From Amylostereum areolatum (lineage: Eukaryota > Basidiomycota > Agaricomycetes > Russulales > Stereaceae), in the NCBI GenBank assembly GCA_012932865.1, contig SAXG01000002.1:1178001-1242000 (forward strand): a DNA stretch of 64,000 nucleotides, read 5' to 3'. Below the pieces are notes generated by a model. The model did no database searches and was not told where the DNA came from. It was given only the letters and a program-made list of their open reading frames with translations. This document shows, piece by piece, positions 46,051 through 58,168 of this stretch (the first letter of the stretch is position 1; each line of letters starts with the position of its first letter). The position numbers and the translations under genes are program-made.

Positions 46051-48052
46051 TCATCGTCGCTCTTCCCATGGACTCGTGTACAGTGGTTCCGTATTATCAC
46101 GGTCAACGTTCGCTGTGCTTGGCGTCCGCTCGTGAGAACCCGAGTGCGCACTGGCCGTCGTGTCCCACGAATTGTACGTCGGATACACCGAGCTCTCGTC
46201 GGTGTTCCTCGTGTGTACAAAGCTTGGGGCCTGCACTCCCGCGGCGTACCCGTTCACCTGTGTCATATCCCCTGCCGGTGCCTGCTGCATCGAGCGTGAG
46301 GTACATCGAAGGATTTCCAGCTGCGACCTGGAGTTGACTACTGCGTCGTCGCTGGGTGAAATACCACGCGAGGAGGGCCAGTCCAAGGGCCTAGTCCTAC
46401 ACCGCCTGAGACAGCCCCGACGATGATGGCGGTGCGATGACGCTGGGCATAATCTTCGTCGCTCTTGGACTTGTCGTCGTCGTCGTCGTTGTCGGGATCC
46501 AAGACGGGATCCTGGAAACGTTGCGAGCTAGTCAAGTCGACGCCGTTTAGGCGCACTTGCACGAAGTCATTGTGGGCCTCCGCTGGGTCGGTTGTGGAGA
46601 GGAGCTGGACGAACGGGTCAGCGGTGGTGTTGGCTCCATCGAGGAAGTCGCCATAGTTGATGAGAAGGTACGCATTGCGCACTAGATGAAAAGGAAGGTG
46701 AGGGGCATGGCTATGGAACGCATAGATGGATTGCACGCACGGAAAGGCCATCCCGAGAATTATATCGAAGTTCGGGGACGCTGCCGTAGTAATTGGTTGT
46801 AACTATTCACGCATACATTCATGTCAGAGAGATCCACGAGGATATGGAAAAGATTTACGCACCGTCCCAACACAGAACTTGGCCCCTGTGTCATCCGTGA
46901 GACCTAGGTCCATGTTCGCATCCAGTGGATGCATAGGAAGAGCCTTCCCTCCGAGCTTGAGCGTGATGTTCACCTCGACATCGCAAGGAAGTGTCCACAC
47001 AGGCCCAGTCAATGATACGTTCTGGAACGAGGCGCCAACGAAACGTGAGTAGATATTGTCCGCGATCGATCTGGAACGACGTCAGTAATACATAAGGGCG
47101 AGGAAGCGTACATAAGTACGCACTTTGGCACCTGGGGTAGCGAAAACCCTGTGTCGAAAATGGCCGTGGCTTGGGACCTGTTTCGCGTGGTAGACACAGT
47201 GCGATTTGAATGGAACGGGCGTCCCATCGGGTGCGATTATACCAGTTAGAATCCATGAGCACTTGCCAATGTTGTCCAGACCGTAATTTACTAGGTAAAC
47301 TGGTGACCGGAAGTTGAGGCTGGCTGCTGATCGCGTCGAGCCCGGGAAGGATCTCGCCCACGGTGATGTCTCCGGGCCACTGGTCCTCAGGGTCATCTGA
47401 ACGGCCAAGGTTGATGCTCAAGAAATTGGAGGAGGTCCTGTTTTGGCGGAAAATCCGGTCGATGACGGCATCGCCTTCGGGCTTCTTCTGCAAGGCATTA
47501 TGCACCTTGGAACCCGCGTTGGGACCGAGACCAACGAGCCCCTGCCCTGCAGGATTATCTTTCGATGCTGCTGTTTCGACTGTATTGTATTGCGGTTAGA
47601 GTTGGGTCCGTGGGTTAGAGAAAAGCACGACAATGACGCACGGAATGCCTGATCGTAGATGGTGTAGCCGAGAAACTGCAGGGTGGCGGTCTTGACACGG
47701 CCCTTCGCCTGACCGATGGCATAATTGACGGTGGTTTCAGCGCGAGTATCCTTCGCACCGGGGACGACGCCGGCTATCCAAGTGTCGGAGCTGACGGAGG
47801 CATCAGGAAGAATGTGGAAATCAGTGTGGGGATCACGCACCTTCCGGTGTCAACGAGGGCAGAAAATTCGGTTCCGTTCAGGGTGATGTTGGTACGATAG
47901 CGAATGTTGCTGCCATTATCCAAACTGGAGACGTGAGCACGCCGGTGTAGTGCGGGGATAGGTTCCCCATGAACCTGGAGGTGGAGAGCAGCGACTTGTG
48001 TAGTGGCGTGGAACAGAGCCGCGAGGAGAACAGCGCGAGCTAATGGCTGCAT
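46051..48052 (-). pseudogene. Pepsin-like aspartic protease copy 1, five +1 frame breaks
   Basis: Exons by alignment with copy 2: 48052-47841, 47790-47642, 47579-47124, 47070-46863, 46802-46741, 46681-46051. Signal peptide at the start (MQPLARAVLLAALFHATTQV). First active site DTGSSDTW across intron 1, second ATAIFDTGFSLPQVP. Further marks: QGLVGLGPNAGS, VWTLPCDVEVNITLKLGG, FDIILGMAF, RNAYLLINYGDFLDG. A transmembrane helix and a tail ending YTSPWEERR follow. The frame jumps by one base at about 47244, 47201, at the end of exon 5 (one extra base before the donor), at 46391 and near 46330. No nonsense codon lies in the conserved frame between the jumps. A GC-AG intron, 47266-47178, could bypass the first two but would delete conserved residues. 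Either a young pseudogene or sequence errors. Confidence 0.8.
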
Positions 48053-49218
48053 AAGAAAATGAAGGAAAGTCAAAAGAAAGAGAAGGGTTTCTCGGGAAGC
48101 CGGAAGATAGGGTATTTATGAACGTGTTGCGGGCAGAGACAGCCGTCATGACGGACGAAAGGGTGGTCGGAATCTACCCCGGCGTCACCGCCGGCGAGGC
48201 AGTAACGAGTACACAGCTTGTTCGCCGCACGTTCTCCGTGTATGTACTTCATCGTCGCTTCCGTTCATTCAGGCTCTGCGTATCTTCTGCTTCACATAGT
48301 TCTATGCAATGAAGTCGTTCGAAGACTGCAGGTGAGCCGTATCGATTCCAAGGCGACGTCGTTTATGCACGCGGAGATGCACGTTCCGGCGGCAGTGAAA
48401 AGCACATATATTTGAAATATGTACCTGTCGCCGCACCCTGTCGGACATGGACTGCAACGAGTGCAAAGGCCACCAGGTATGATCATGAAAAGGCTGCTGA
48501 GAGGAGATTCGGGTCCTGGTAATTCGAGATGGTAAATCGAGTTCACGAGCGTACGAGAGGTATGCATGTACGCTGGTCATTCGATCGGGCCAGCTCTGTA
48601 CACGGTCACGTGCATATATTCTGTATTATTATTGGTTTTATCTCCAAGTGTCCACTGTCCAGCAAATTGTCCTTCTTTCGACTCTTTGAGTCTCCCTCAT
48701 TGTCATAATCATGTCTGCACCATCCAACGACTACCCGACTGTTCAACGAGCACGACGACTCTCTTCACTACTACCCTTCGGCTGTAGAGTACAGCTGTAA
48801 GCGCGGGATGATGAGCGCTCACGCAGAGCCCCAAGCAAGCCCCAAGTACGTTTTCTTTTTGCGGTGTATCCGCACCCAGAATGCTCAGTTGTGCACAGTC
48901 TGAACAAATTCTCCTAGTCTCAACCAACGCCGGCACCTCACCGTGATGCCAATGGCACCCACACCTTCACACGGCCGTGCTGTATGTACAGCTGAAGTGC
49001 ACGAGCATTCAATCTACACGTCATGTACAAGCGCGCTTCATTACGATGGTGATTGACTAGGGGTCGGGATGAGTCTGTTTGATCTTCTACAGTGCTTACA
49101 ATAAGGGATCGGTTAAGTACTGGCGCGGAACGCCTTGCACTGGTTATCCCCGTGGGCGCGCATATATCATACCGACGGTACGCTGTCCTCGTGTTATCCT
49201 CTCACTTCCCTGCTTCTC
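48053..49218. other. Intergenic between divergent proteases
   Basis: Promoters of copies 1 and 2. A TATA-like CATAAATAC (minus strand, about 48111-48120) fits copy 1 and CATATATC (49161-49168) fits copy 2. No gene. Confidence 0.4.
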
Positions 49219-51114
49219 ATGCGCCCCTCCGTCGCACTTTCCACTGTGGCCCTCGCTGTCGTAGTGGCGCATGACGTCTCAGGAGTCTCAGGACTTCATA
49301 TCAGCATTCACGGGCATACTCGCGGATATCTAGCCTCGAATCCGTCCCATGGCGTTGCCAAACGGGCACATATCTCCGGGCTGAAGAACGAGGACGACGT
49401 GCAATACACCACCAATATAACCCTGAACAACAAGGAATTCTCGGCGTTGATTGACACCGGCAGGTACGTCCTGCGTTCGTAGACCTGAGAGCTTAACTGA
49501 AAAGTTATCACAGTTCTGACCTATGGGTCGCGGGCACGGTTCCCAGTGCACAAGATACGGGTACCACTTCGTCTGTCACTTACGCTGTCGGGAACGCAGA
49601 GGGACCAGTGAAAACTGCATCCCTCAATTTCGCAGGGTACACCGTTCCGGACCAAGCATTTCGTGAGGGCTATTCCCTGCTCTCTTCCACGACTTTCAAG
49701 CTGATATATCCCCACCTGTAGTCCAGGTTACGCCATCCAAACAGAACCCGGAAAACCAGGGCGTGATAGGTCTCGGCCCAAATAGCGGTTCATCCATCCA
49801 CTCCTCGCTCAAAGGCGACTCATCAGGCGACACCGTCATCGACCGTATCTTCCGCCAGAACACCTCAACGCCCAACTTCATCAGCGTTCTCCTGGGTCGG
49901 TCTGATGACCCAGACGACAGATATCCTGGCGACATCACCGTGGGGGAAGTCCTGTCTGGATACGATGCAATCTCTGCTCAGCCTCATCTTCCCGTCACAC
50001 TGTTGTCGGGTCTCAACGCAGGAAATCAGCACTGGCAGGTACTCCTGGATGAGGATGGGATTATCGGCCCAGACGGACAACCTGTGAACTTCACGACCGG
50101 GGTGGCTTCGACGAAGAACAAGAAGCAGGCGACCGCGATATTCGACACAGGTTTCTCGTTTCCGCAGGTTCCCAGGTGCGCTTCCCTGCTCTACGCTCTC
50201 ACGTCAGGTGAGCTGATCAGCGCCCTATGCGTAGAGCGGTCGCAAACGCGTTTTACGCGAGGCTGGAAGGCGCCAAGTTCGATAGCGATGCAGGTTACTG
50301 GTCGCTGCCGTGCGACGTCGAGGCCAACATCACGTTCAAGCTGGGCGGACAGGCCTATCCCATACACCCCCTCGACTCAAATTATGTGGATCACACTGAA
50401 AATGGGAAGGATTTCTGCGCGGGTGCTGTAAGCGTGGTCGTATCACAGTGCTCCCAGTTTCAGTGCAGCTTAAATAATACCGCGGACAGTTCCAACCTGC
50501 CATTGCAAGTGCGCAATCTGACGAGTTCGATATAATCCTGGGCATGGCCTTCCGTACGGATCACTTTCCCTACCATTCCTTCACGGCGACCTCATAAAAT
50601 AACAGTCTTCATACATCTAGTCCGGAACGCGTACCTACTAATCAACTATGGAGACTTTGTGGACGGCACTACGACCACCGCAGACCCTTACGTCCAGCTC
50701 CTCTCCACCACGAACGACACTTCCGAAGCGCACCGCGACTTCGTCCAGGTCCGTCTCAACGGTGTTGACACGACAGGCAACCAGAAACTGGGCCCGCCAT
50801 CTCTTGTCGACAACAGCACGAGCACGAGCACGAGCAACACCAGCACAAATTCCGACGGCAACGACGCCGAGAACTTTTTCGAAAGGCATCGATTGCCGAT
50901 TATAATCGCGGCCTCCGTCGGGGGAGGGCTCCTCTTGCTGCTTATCCTGAGCGCAGCAATATGCGGTGGCCGACGAAGAAGATATGGACAGGTTTACGTG
51001 CAACAGGGTCCGTATCGATCTTTGGGCGCCGCTGCGCCTATAGGCGAGACAGCGCATGTGGCAGGATACAATGCGGGGACACCATACTCCAACCCTTGGG
51101 ACCATCGATACTAA
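49219..51114 (+). CDS. Pepsin-like aspartic protease copy 2, membrane-anchored
   Basis: Six exons: 49219-49463, 49514-49662, 49722-50175, 50235-50427, 50490-50553, 50621-51114; 532 codons. Signal peptide at the start (MRPSVALSTVALAVVVAHDV). Catalytic aspartates: DTGSSDLWVAG (across intron 1) and AIFDTGFSFPQVP. Other A1-family marks: NQGVIGLGPNSGSS, DRIFRQNTSTPNFISVLLGR, YPGDITVGEV, SLPCDVEANITFKLGG, FDIILGMAFLRNAYLLINYG. After the catalytic domain come a Ser/Thr/Asn stretch, a single membrane helix (LPIIIAASVGGGLLLLLILS), a basic stop-transfer GGRRRR and a ~50-residue cytosolic tail. Eukaryotic A1 proteases with this layout sit on the cell surface and shed or process wall proteins (yapsin-like). 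This is the intact member of the three. Confidence 0.93.
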
Positions 51115-51614
51115 CCATGGACAGAAAGGATACGCGACATCATGGACATTGTACATATTACCTCCTAACATCCACTGCCATATCGACTTTATTTGCTCAC
51201 TTGGCGACCTTGGCGTATGGCTGCGTTTTTAGCGAACCGTCGCTGGAGCTGCCTTGCTTAGATAACCAGTCTATAACTGCAAACCGACTGAAGCTCAGCT
51301 CTCGTCCCACAGTTCTTTTGCAAGATGACGTGAAACGCAGGTGTGTACAGCCGAATGAAACGGCGCGGGTCGATTACTAGTAGAGACAGAGGTCGGGTTG
51401 GTATATACAAATGCCAGAGCAAAGCAGAGTCCGTGCGAGGCGAGATAGATAGATGATAGATGATGCGCGAGAGGGAGGTGCGTGGGCAAAACGAGCGGGC
51501 CAGCGCGCTGAATGAAGTCGACGAACAATCCCACCTGAAGAACCCCCTTCATTCTCAGAAAAGCAATATAGACAACGAGTTGCATATCCTCAGGGTCTGT
51601 ACGAGGGTACTGGG
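51115..51614. other. Convergent 3' spacer
   Basis: Copies 2 and 3 end towards each other here. GATAGATAGATGATAGATGATG simple repeat near 51445. No gene. Confidence 0.4.
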
Positions 51615-53591
51615 CTATGTAGAGTGGCCGCCGTGGGGGTATGCAAGCGCTTGGCTCGAACGGGGATCATGGTGGTAAGGAAGCGACTGTATCGAAGTGT
51701 TGTCGTGGGGAAGGATGTACGCGGACTCCCTGTCCTCGGTGCCCAGGTTCCTCATGTGCACCGTGGCGGTCGACGGGTTATCTTGTATATTCTGGTACGG
51801 GCCATTCTCGCGTTGAGAGTGCAGTGCGGCTTTGGCGGCGTGGGCGCGGCGGCGGCGTTTGCAACACGTCCAGAGGCAGAAGCCAAGCCCGCCGAAAAAG
51901 AAGACGAGACATCCGAGGAGGATGTATGGCCACTGTCGGAGAATGGCGCCCTCGCGGTGTGCTTTCTTCTCCGCTGCTGACTCTGGAGAATGGGATTCTT
52001 GAGATGCGGGGAGAAGTGTCTTGGATGCTGATGCGGTTGTGTCAACGCCGTTCAGCCGGACCGTGACGAAGTCGCGATGGGCGGTGGCGGGGTCAGTGAG
52101 GGGGAGGAATTGGATGTAAGGGTCCCTGGTCGTCGTTGCCGTTCTCGACGAAGTTACCAAAATCAATGAGGGTGTAGGCGTTCCGGACTGCCAGCAATCA
52201 TCCTTTCAGAGTGGCTACGCAGAGTCAGAAAGGGGTGATGCTCACGGAAAGACATGCCAAGGATGATGTCGTACTCTCCGAGAAGGCTGAACGCCGTCGT
52301 GATAGGTTGAAACTGGCAGGGCGTGAGCTGGTTGAACATTCAAGAAAGGTGGCCTCACTTACTGTACCGATGCAAACCGTGTTTCCGGTGGAGTCCTTAA
52401 CGTTGAAATCGCTGCTAGACGTATCAAGTGGATGGACGGGGAACGAGACACCGCCAAACTTGAATGTGATGTTCAGCTCCTGGTCGCAGGGAATCTGCCA
52501 AAGTTCTGATTCGGCATCGTAGACAGCGCCTTGCACACGGCCGTAGATCGCATCCGTCATATCTCTGGGGACCTGCGAAAAAGTGAAGCCCGAATCCACG
52601 ACCGCGACCAGCTTCTCGTCCGGCACCCTGGGGACAATGGACTCGATCTTGATAGCTTCTCCGTCCGGCCCTATGACACCCCATTCGTCTGTCAAAACAG
52701 CCCAATGTTGATCGGCGTCCGTGAGGGTAGGTACATCTTTAATAACCAATTTAGGCTGGCTGGTGATATTCTCGAACCCAGGTGCGAGCTCTGCAATGGT
52801 GAACTGGCCAGTGATGGTATTTCCCGGGTCATGTAAACGGTTGAGGAGGACTGTGATGTAGTTCTGCTTGGTTTGCTTCTCCTCGAAAATACGGAAGGTC
52901 GGAGCGTCGCCCGAGTTGTCGTCGGCATCGAGCTTTCGGTAGATGACGGATCCGGTGTTGGGCCCCAGGCCCAGCACACCCTGGTAGGCAGTTTTTGAGA
53001 GGTCGCCTGAGAATGTGGAAGCATCCTCGACCAACACTGCGCGTATGGTAAGCTGCGAGGCCTCCATGGTTCGCGAGGATGCAGGCACGTACAAAATGCT
53101 TGTTTTTCAACGGTAAACCCGTCAAATCCCATTGTGGCGGAATGAACGTTCCCTCAAGTAGATGTCAGGGATGGGGGGTCATACAAGTGATGAGTAAATA
53201 ACCACAACGCACCTTGCGCCGTGCCAATGGCGTAGGAAAGAGATATCGACTTTCCAAGGTCGGATGTGTTTGGAATGTTAGCGGCGACCCAGAGATCTGA
53301 ACTATTCCGCACGTTGTGAAAATGAGCCAGAAAGTACGATCAAAAGTGAGCCGTCACTTGCCTGCCGGTGTCGAGGATGACGGTTGCCGGGGTGTCGTTT
53401 AGGGTGATGTTACCGAGGTATTCGACGTTATTTACGTTGCGAATCGTGATACCAGCGGTCGCATTGGCGTCGGCTCGGGAATGGATGCGAGAAGGAATGT
53501 GGGCTTGGACGGGGATGCGAACGGCATATGCAAAGTGGTAGACCTCGACAAGGAGGAGAAAGGGGAGCCGTAGCGGAGTTTGCCAACGCAT
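51615..53591 (-). CDS. Pepsin-like aspartic protease copy 3, frame break before the anchor
   Basis: Exons: 53591-53362, 53301-53213, 53152-53093, 53036-52363, 52312-52246, 52187 onward. Signal peptide (LPFLLLVEVYHFAYAV). Catalytic sites VILDTGSSDLW and AVVDSGFTFSQVP; other marks YQGVLGLGPNTGS, TGQFTIAELAPG, WQIPCDQELNITFKFGG, YDIILGMSFLRNAYTLIDFG. Intron 1 starts with GCAAGT, a GC-type donor at the same site where copies 1 and 2 have GT. In the last exon one extra base at about 52137 shifts the frame: read as is, translation stops at 52093 after NFVENGNDD; read one base on, it continues through RDPYIQFLPLTDPATAHRDF, a membrane helix (WPYILLGCLVFFFGGLGFCL) and a tail to 51615. The catalytic domain is whole either way, so the unshifted product would be secreted rather than anchored. 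Confidence 0.8.
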
Positions 53592-53847
53592 CGCAAGACC
53601 AGAGACCAGCCGAGGTGATTAAGGGAATGGAGTGAAAAAGAATGTGAGGAGAGTATGTCGACGACAAGTGAGGAACAGCGAGACCGTAAGTAAAAGTTAG
53701 TTAGAAGCCAGGAGACTGCCGTGGCTGTGCAGCGGCCTCATTGTCGCCGCCTTGGATGATTTCATACCACGACGACTCACGAGGACTCGTCCCCTGGCCA
53801 GCACCCAAGTTTACAACTTCCACACGAAGAGCCTCGCTGAATCAGCC

Positions 53848-55680
53848 ATGGAAAGCTCACCCAGGTCAGGCCTTACCTGTCTGTCGAAGCACGCAATCTG
53901 ACTCTAGAGTCCAAACAGTGTTGCTCGCGATTACTGGTCGAATGCCGTCCGACCGAGGCTTGTATTCCTTGACAGTTTCGTGGGCTCTCAACGAGCGTTG
54001 AAGCATATATCAACCGACCCACGGCACGTCTTAGACATCGAGCTCGCTGCCCTGGATGCCGCCGCTTCTCACATCCGTTTCCGCCAAAACGCCCTGTCTC
54101 CCGTCGGCAGCCTTCCCCCGGAGATCCTGGCGGCCGTCTTCCAACTATACGTGTCGCAGTTCCGATTCGCCGAGGCTACGGAGGCTATCTCACGGCGAAG
54201 TACCGCACCCCGCAAGATACTTCACAATAGCCATATCGCATGGGTTGCATCACTTACGCACGTATGCCGACACTGGCGGAGCGTCGCGTTGAACTGTCGC
54301 ACCCTTTGGCAAACCGTGGACTTTAGTATGGATCCTCAGTGGTGGAGGGAAATGATCATCCGCTCAAACCCAGCCCCATTAATCCTTGCCATGTCAGAGA
54401 AACACCTTCGCGAGGCAGACATCCTCATCGCACACCTGCACCGTATCGAAGAACTCGACCTCGTCCACTGCTCTTCCATACAAACCATTGTCGACCTGTG
54501 CATTCCATCGCCCAACCTTCGAGCTCTATCCGTGAGCGCAAGTAACGGTGAAGGTGAATATGTGTCGCTTTCTGAAGCCCTATTTCCCGGAGATACCCCC
54601 AAGCTACGGAAGGTCATCCTTCGATACTGCTTTTTTCCATGGACTTCCTCCCTATTCAAAAATTTGGCATACCTTGAAATCACCTTTGGAAATGTGTGGC
54701 ATCCGTCCCTCGCATCTATCCTGTTCGATGAGCTTGGGCCCTTCGTCCAGTTTCTGGACGCTATCAGTGCCATGCCTACGCTCGAAACGCTCATCCTCAA
54801 GAACTGCCTATTCTTCAACTCCACAGACGTTGAGACCGACCACCCAATTATATCTCTTCCATCCTTGACAAAATTTGAATTCTCCGGCTCTGTCACTCAC
54901 TGCGTAGCATTGTTGGCTCACCTCGAGATATCCTCGTGCATCATGTTCTCCGTGGCATTGCACGACAGGGACGAGACCGGCAACCATGGCGATGCCGTTT
55001 TGTCATACCTCTCCGCTGCCATCCTTCGTGTTCAAAACATGGGCAAAATCATCCGTTCCATTGTGGTCGAATACGCAAATTCAGTACTTCTCACGAAAGC
55101 CTACGAGGAGCGCGTTGAAGGAGACCCTCGGGCGTTTGGCGGGGACCCTGTGATCCAGATTTATATCGATGACCTGGCAATGCCCGAGGATGAGGCGGTG
55201 GAAGAAGACCTGGTTCAGAAAACACTGGGCTTGTTTCCTCTCGACGCTGTCACAAATCTATGTTTCACTGGGAACATTTTTTACAAGGACGAATGGGCCT
55301 GGCTGTTCGATGACGCCACTCAACTATCGTCTATCTTTGCCATGAACGCCGCGGCCGAATCGCTTATACCAGCCTTAAACCACACCATCCCATTACCTGC
55401 AGGCCCTACGACTAGTGCTGACGCCACGGTTCTCTACCGACCAGTTTTCCCTCACCTGCGAACACTCTGGTTGGAATCTGCGAACCTTGCCGATTGCGGC
55501 CTGGAAAGCATCGATGAACTGGGCGTAGAGCTACTGCACTCCCTCCAAGCTCGTCGCGGCATCGTCGACACACTCATTCTTCGCGATTGCAAGTTGTCTC
55601 TGGCCGCGGAGAGGGCACTACTCCGAGCTGAACACTTTCGACTCGACATCCAACCATCTAGCGGACAGATACTTGAATAG
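53848..55680 (+). CDS. F-box-like protein with leucine-rich C-terminal part
   Basis: Two exons: 53848-53864 and 53919-55680; 592 codons. The first exon (MESSPS) is proposed because the long frame has no ATG before residue ~110 and the junction keeps phase. A helical lead RHVLDIELAALDAAASHIRF is followed by the F-box VGSLPPEILAAVFQLYVSQF and CRHWRSVALNCRTLWQTVDF. Irregular leucine-rich segments run through the rest (HRIEELDLVHC, SPNLRALSVSA, MPTLETLILKNC, FPHLRTLWLESANL). Such proteins bind SKP1 and recruit substrates to SCF ubiquitin ligases; this architecture is hugely expanded in Agaricomycetes and individual targets are unknown. No defect is seen. Confidence 0.85.
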
Positions 55681-56089
55681 CAAATGCCACGGACGCCGCC
55701 ATATCACGGATGACGACGAAGCCGACGATATTGCGGATGGAAGGTCGAACACGATCAAGGATGTATGCACTATCCATTAGGGTTAGTATAGCATTCATGT
55801 GCATCGTTTGGATGTTCTGATTCCCAATGGCTTTTCACTTGTGAGACGCAAAGGAATGGAGTGAGCTATAATGCATAAGCTGCATGAAGGTGATATATGA
55901 GGGGAAGATGCTAGGCGATAATTTACAATGAGTGCAATGAATGAAGCCATATGTAGGACTACGTAGACGGTATCAGGGTTAATAGCGATAATAAGGTACT
56001 TTCTCGAAGATGAGGGTAGCAGTTATGAGGATGTAAAGTAGATGACGATGCGAAGAGATCCATGAAACAAGGCAACCGAAAGAGAGAAA
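55681..56089. other. Convergent 3' spacer
   Basis: AT-richer DNA between the F-box gene and the arrestin-like gene. No gene. Confidence 0.45.
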
Positions 56090-57585
56090 TCATCGCTCCA
56101 GACTATCGCGACACGAGTCCGTGACGATCCGCACCGAATGCGAGTGGTTGAGGTCGACGAACTCGGCGGAGAGCGGCTGCGCCGGGACGAGCGACAACAC
56201 AATGAAATCCGTCACGAGTAGCTTGCCTGCACTGAACCCGCCGACAGAAACGTCCGGCGTGCACTGCAGTTCGCCCTCGTACTCGACCGAGTCTATCCCA
56301 TCTCCCGGCCGGTGCAACGGCGGTACACCCCCCACCGCGCTCGGCGGCAGCGGACGCAAGACGCCCTCACCGATCGTGTGCGAACGCACCGATCGGTGTC
56401 CCCCGGTATTGGCGACTACTTGTCGCTTTAGGTACACACGCATTGTCGGCGCCTTGCTTGCTTCACCAGTGCTCCTCCATCTTCGTAGGGCACTGCCGGT
56501 GGGCGTAGGACGGAAGAAGGCCTGGAGCGAGGTCGTCGGAGCGCGCAGCTGGAGGAAGAACGGGATCGTATCCTGTATCGCATAGATCTGCACCGCGGGT
56601 ATGAATAACTAGACAAAGCATACAAGTGAGTCATTTAGGAAGGTTCGAGACAGGGGGACACAAGAGACGTACGTCACACTCTATGGGCTTGAACTTGGAG
56701 TTTGCTTTGGGTGTAACGGACGAGGAGACCTGGTGCCACTCCTCCGGCAGGGTCTTGATCGTAGAGTTGAACGGGAATGGGCAAGAGAGAATTGGCTGGT
56801 GAGGACGGGACTTCGGGGCATACAGGAGCTTGACGCTCAGCCTGTGTCAAAGTGAGTCAGAGTCGCGCGGCTAGAACCAGCAAACGCACGTTTTGGGGGA
56901 TCTCCACAAGAACTTGCCCGTCCTGGTGACGCGGATGATAAGGCTGTATTCACATCCGGCGATGAAGTTCCCGTCCGAATAACTGTAGGAGGGAGGGAGG
57001 AGACGCGTCTGCTCGCCGTCCTTGTACGTCTCGGGGAACGTGCATTCGAAAGGAAGTACGCTTGGGCATATTGATGAGGGCCCGTCGGCCTTCCAGACGG
57101 TGGACGAGCAGGAGAAAAAGTGGTATTTTGCTGAGGAGCTCTCGCCAACATGGAGGGTGCCTTCCAACTGAAAATGAAGGAACGTCAGTTCGAAACTCGA
57201 GTCATGGGACGCGGGGGCGCGGTAGCGGCAACCCCGCACTTTATCAAATTGAACGAATCTAACACACCTTCGCGGTTACGGAGACGATGCCCTGAACGCT
57301 GTTGAACTCGACGTCGCCACTCACGACGCCACTTCTCCTGAACGTTGGCAGTGTTGCGGGCATCTCGAGGTCCTTGAGGGCCACGGTCATGAAGTCGTTG
57401 CTGCGCGCCATGGTGCCAATGCGCGTTGGCCGCTTCTTGCGAGCGGTTTGCGCTAGGCGCTGTTCATCGGGCCTGGGCTGGGTGGAGTAGGACGGAGAGG
57501 CGGTCGAGGGTGAGTACGCTGGAGGTGCGGGCGTCATATGGGGATCCTGTGAGGACGTCGAAGGGTATAGAGGTAAGCTGGTCAT
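56090..57585 (-). CDS. Arrestin-like fungal protein 1
   Basis: Four exons: 57585-57268, 57167-56890, 56841-56673, 56608-56090; 427 codons. Pro/Ser/Tyr-rich N-terminus with a PPAY motif (TPAPPAYSPS) that could bind a HECT ubiquitin ligase WW domain. Arrestin-fold strands: VVSGDVEFNSVQGIVSVTAK, LEGTLHVGES, SVLPFECTFPETYKDG, LPPSYSYSDGNFIAGCEYSL. The second half has AIQDTIPFFLQLRAP, RVYLKRQVVANTGG, IGEGVLRPLPP, TPDVSVGGFSAGKLLVTDFI and ends with HSHSVRIVTDSC, typical of the family. Fungal arrestin-related proteins act as adaptors for ubiquitination and uptake of membrane transporters; function here is by family. A related gene lies at 62377-64000. Confidence 0.85.
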
Positions 57586-58168
57586 AACAAAGGGGAGAAA
57601 GGCAGGAAGAGAAAAGGGTGGCGGGACAACGGGACGAAGGTGGGGTATAATATATGGGAGATGGGGGTGGCCACGCCTCCTGTTGTTTGCACCGACGAGT
57701 CAGAGCGGAGGTATGTATTGGCCCCAGAAACGGTCTTGAAGCACGCCCCCTGCCGCTATAATCTGAACCAGCTTCCCTTTCGAAACCCCTTCGCGCTTGC
57801 ACAGCTGTGCACATAAGCGCCGTCCAATCAGAGATCATCAAGCCATCGAGAGAAGACCACCTTCGTATTAGAGTTATATTTGCTGCGCCTTCCCGCGTCA
57901 TTCCCGGGCCCGTGTTGCGTGGACTGAGGGTGACTCGCTCGCCGGGCGGAAAGTGGTCTGGAGCACAACAAACTGGGGAAGAAAAAAGCGATAGAGATAC
58001 ATCGTCCTTGGGGACAAACAAGCCAACAAAAGAGCGTTCATCGAACGCGACGACAACAATAATAGCCTCGAACCTGTGGGCCAAGATCAAAACACCACGA
58101 CGGTTGCGCACAATCAGCCCATCGTTGTTCTTACCCCGCACAAAACAGATGGAACACGCACCCTACTT
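57586..58168. other. Spacer, no gene seen
   Basis: Promoter of arrestin-like 1 (TATAATATATGGG near 57647) and 3' region of the two-TM gene. Frames here do not cohere. Confidence 0.4.
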
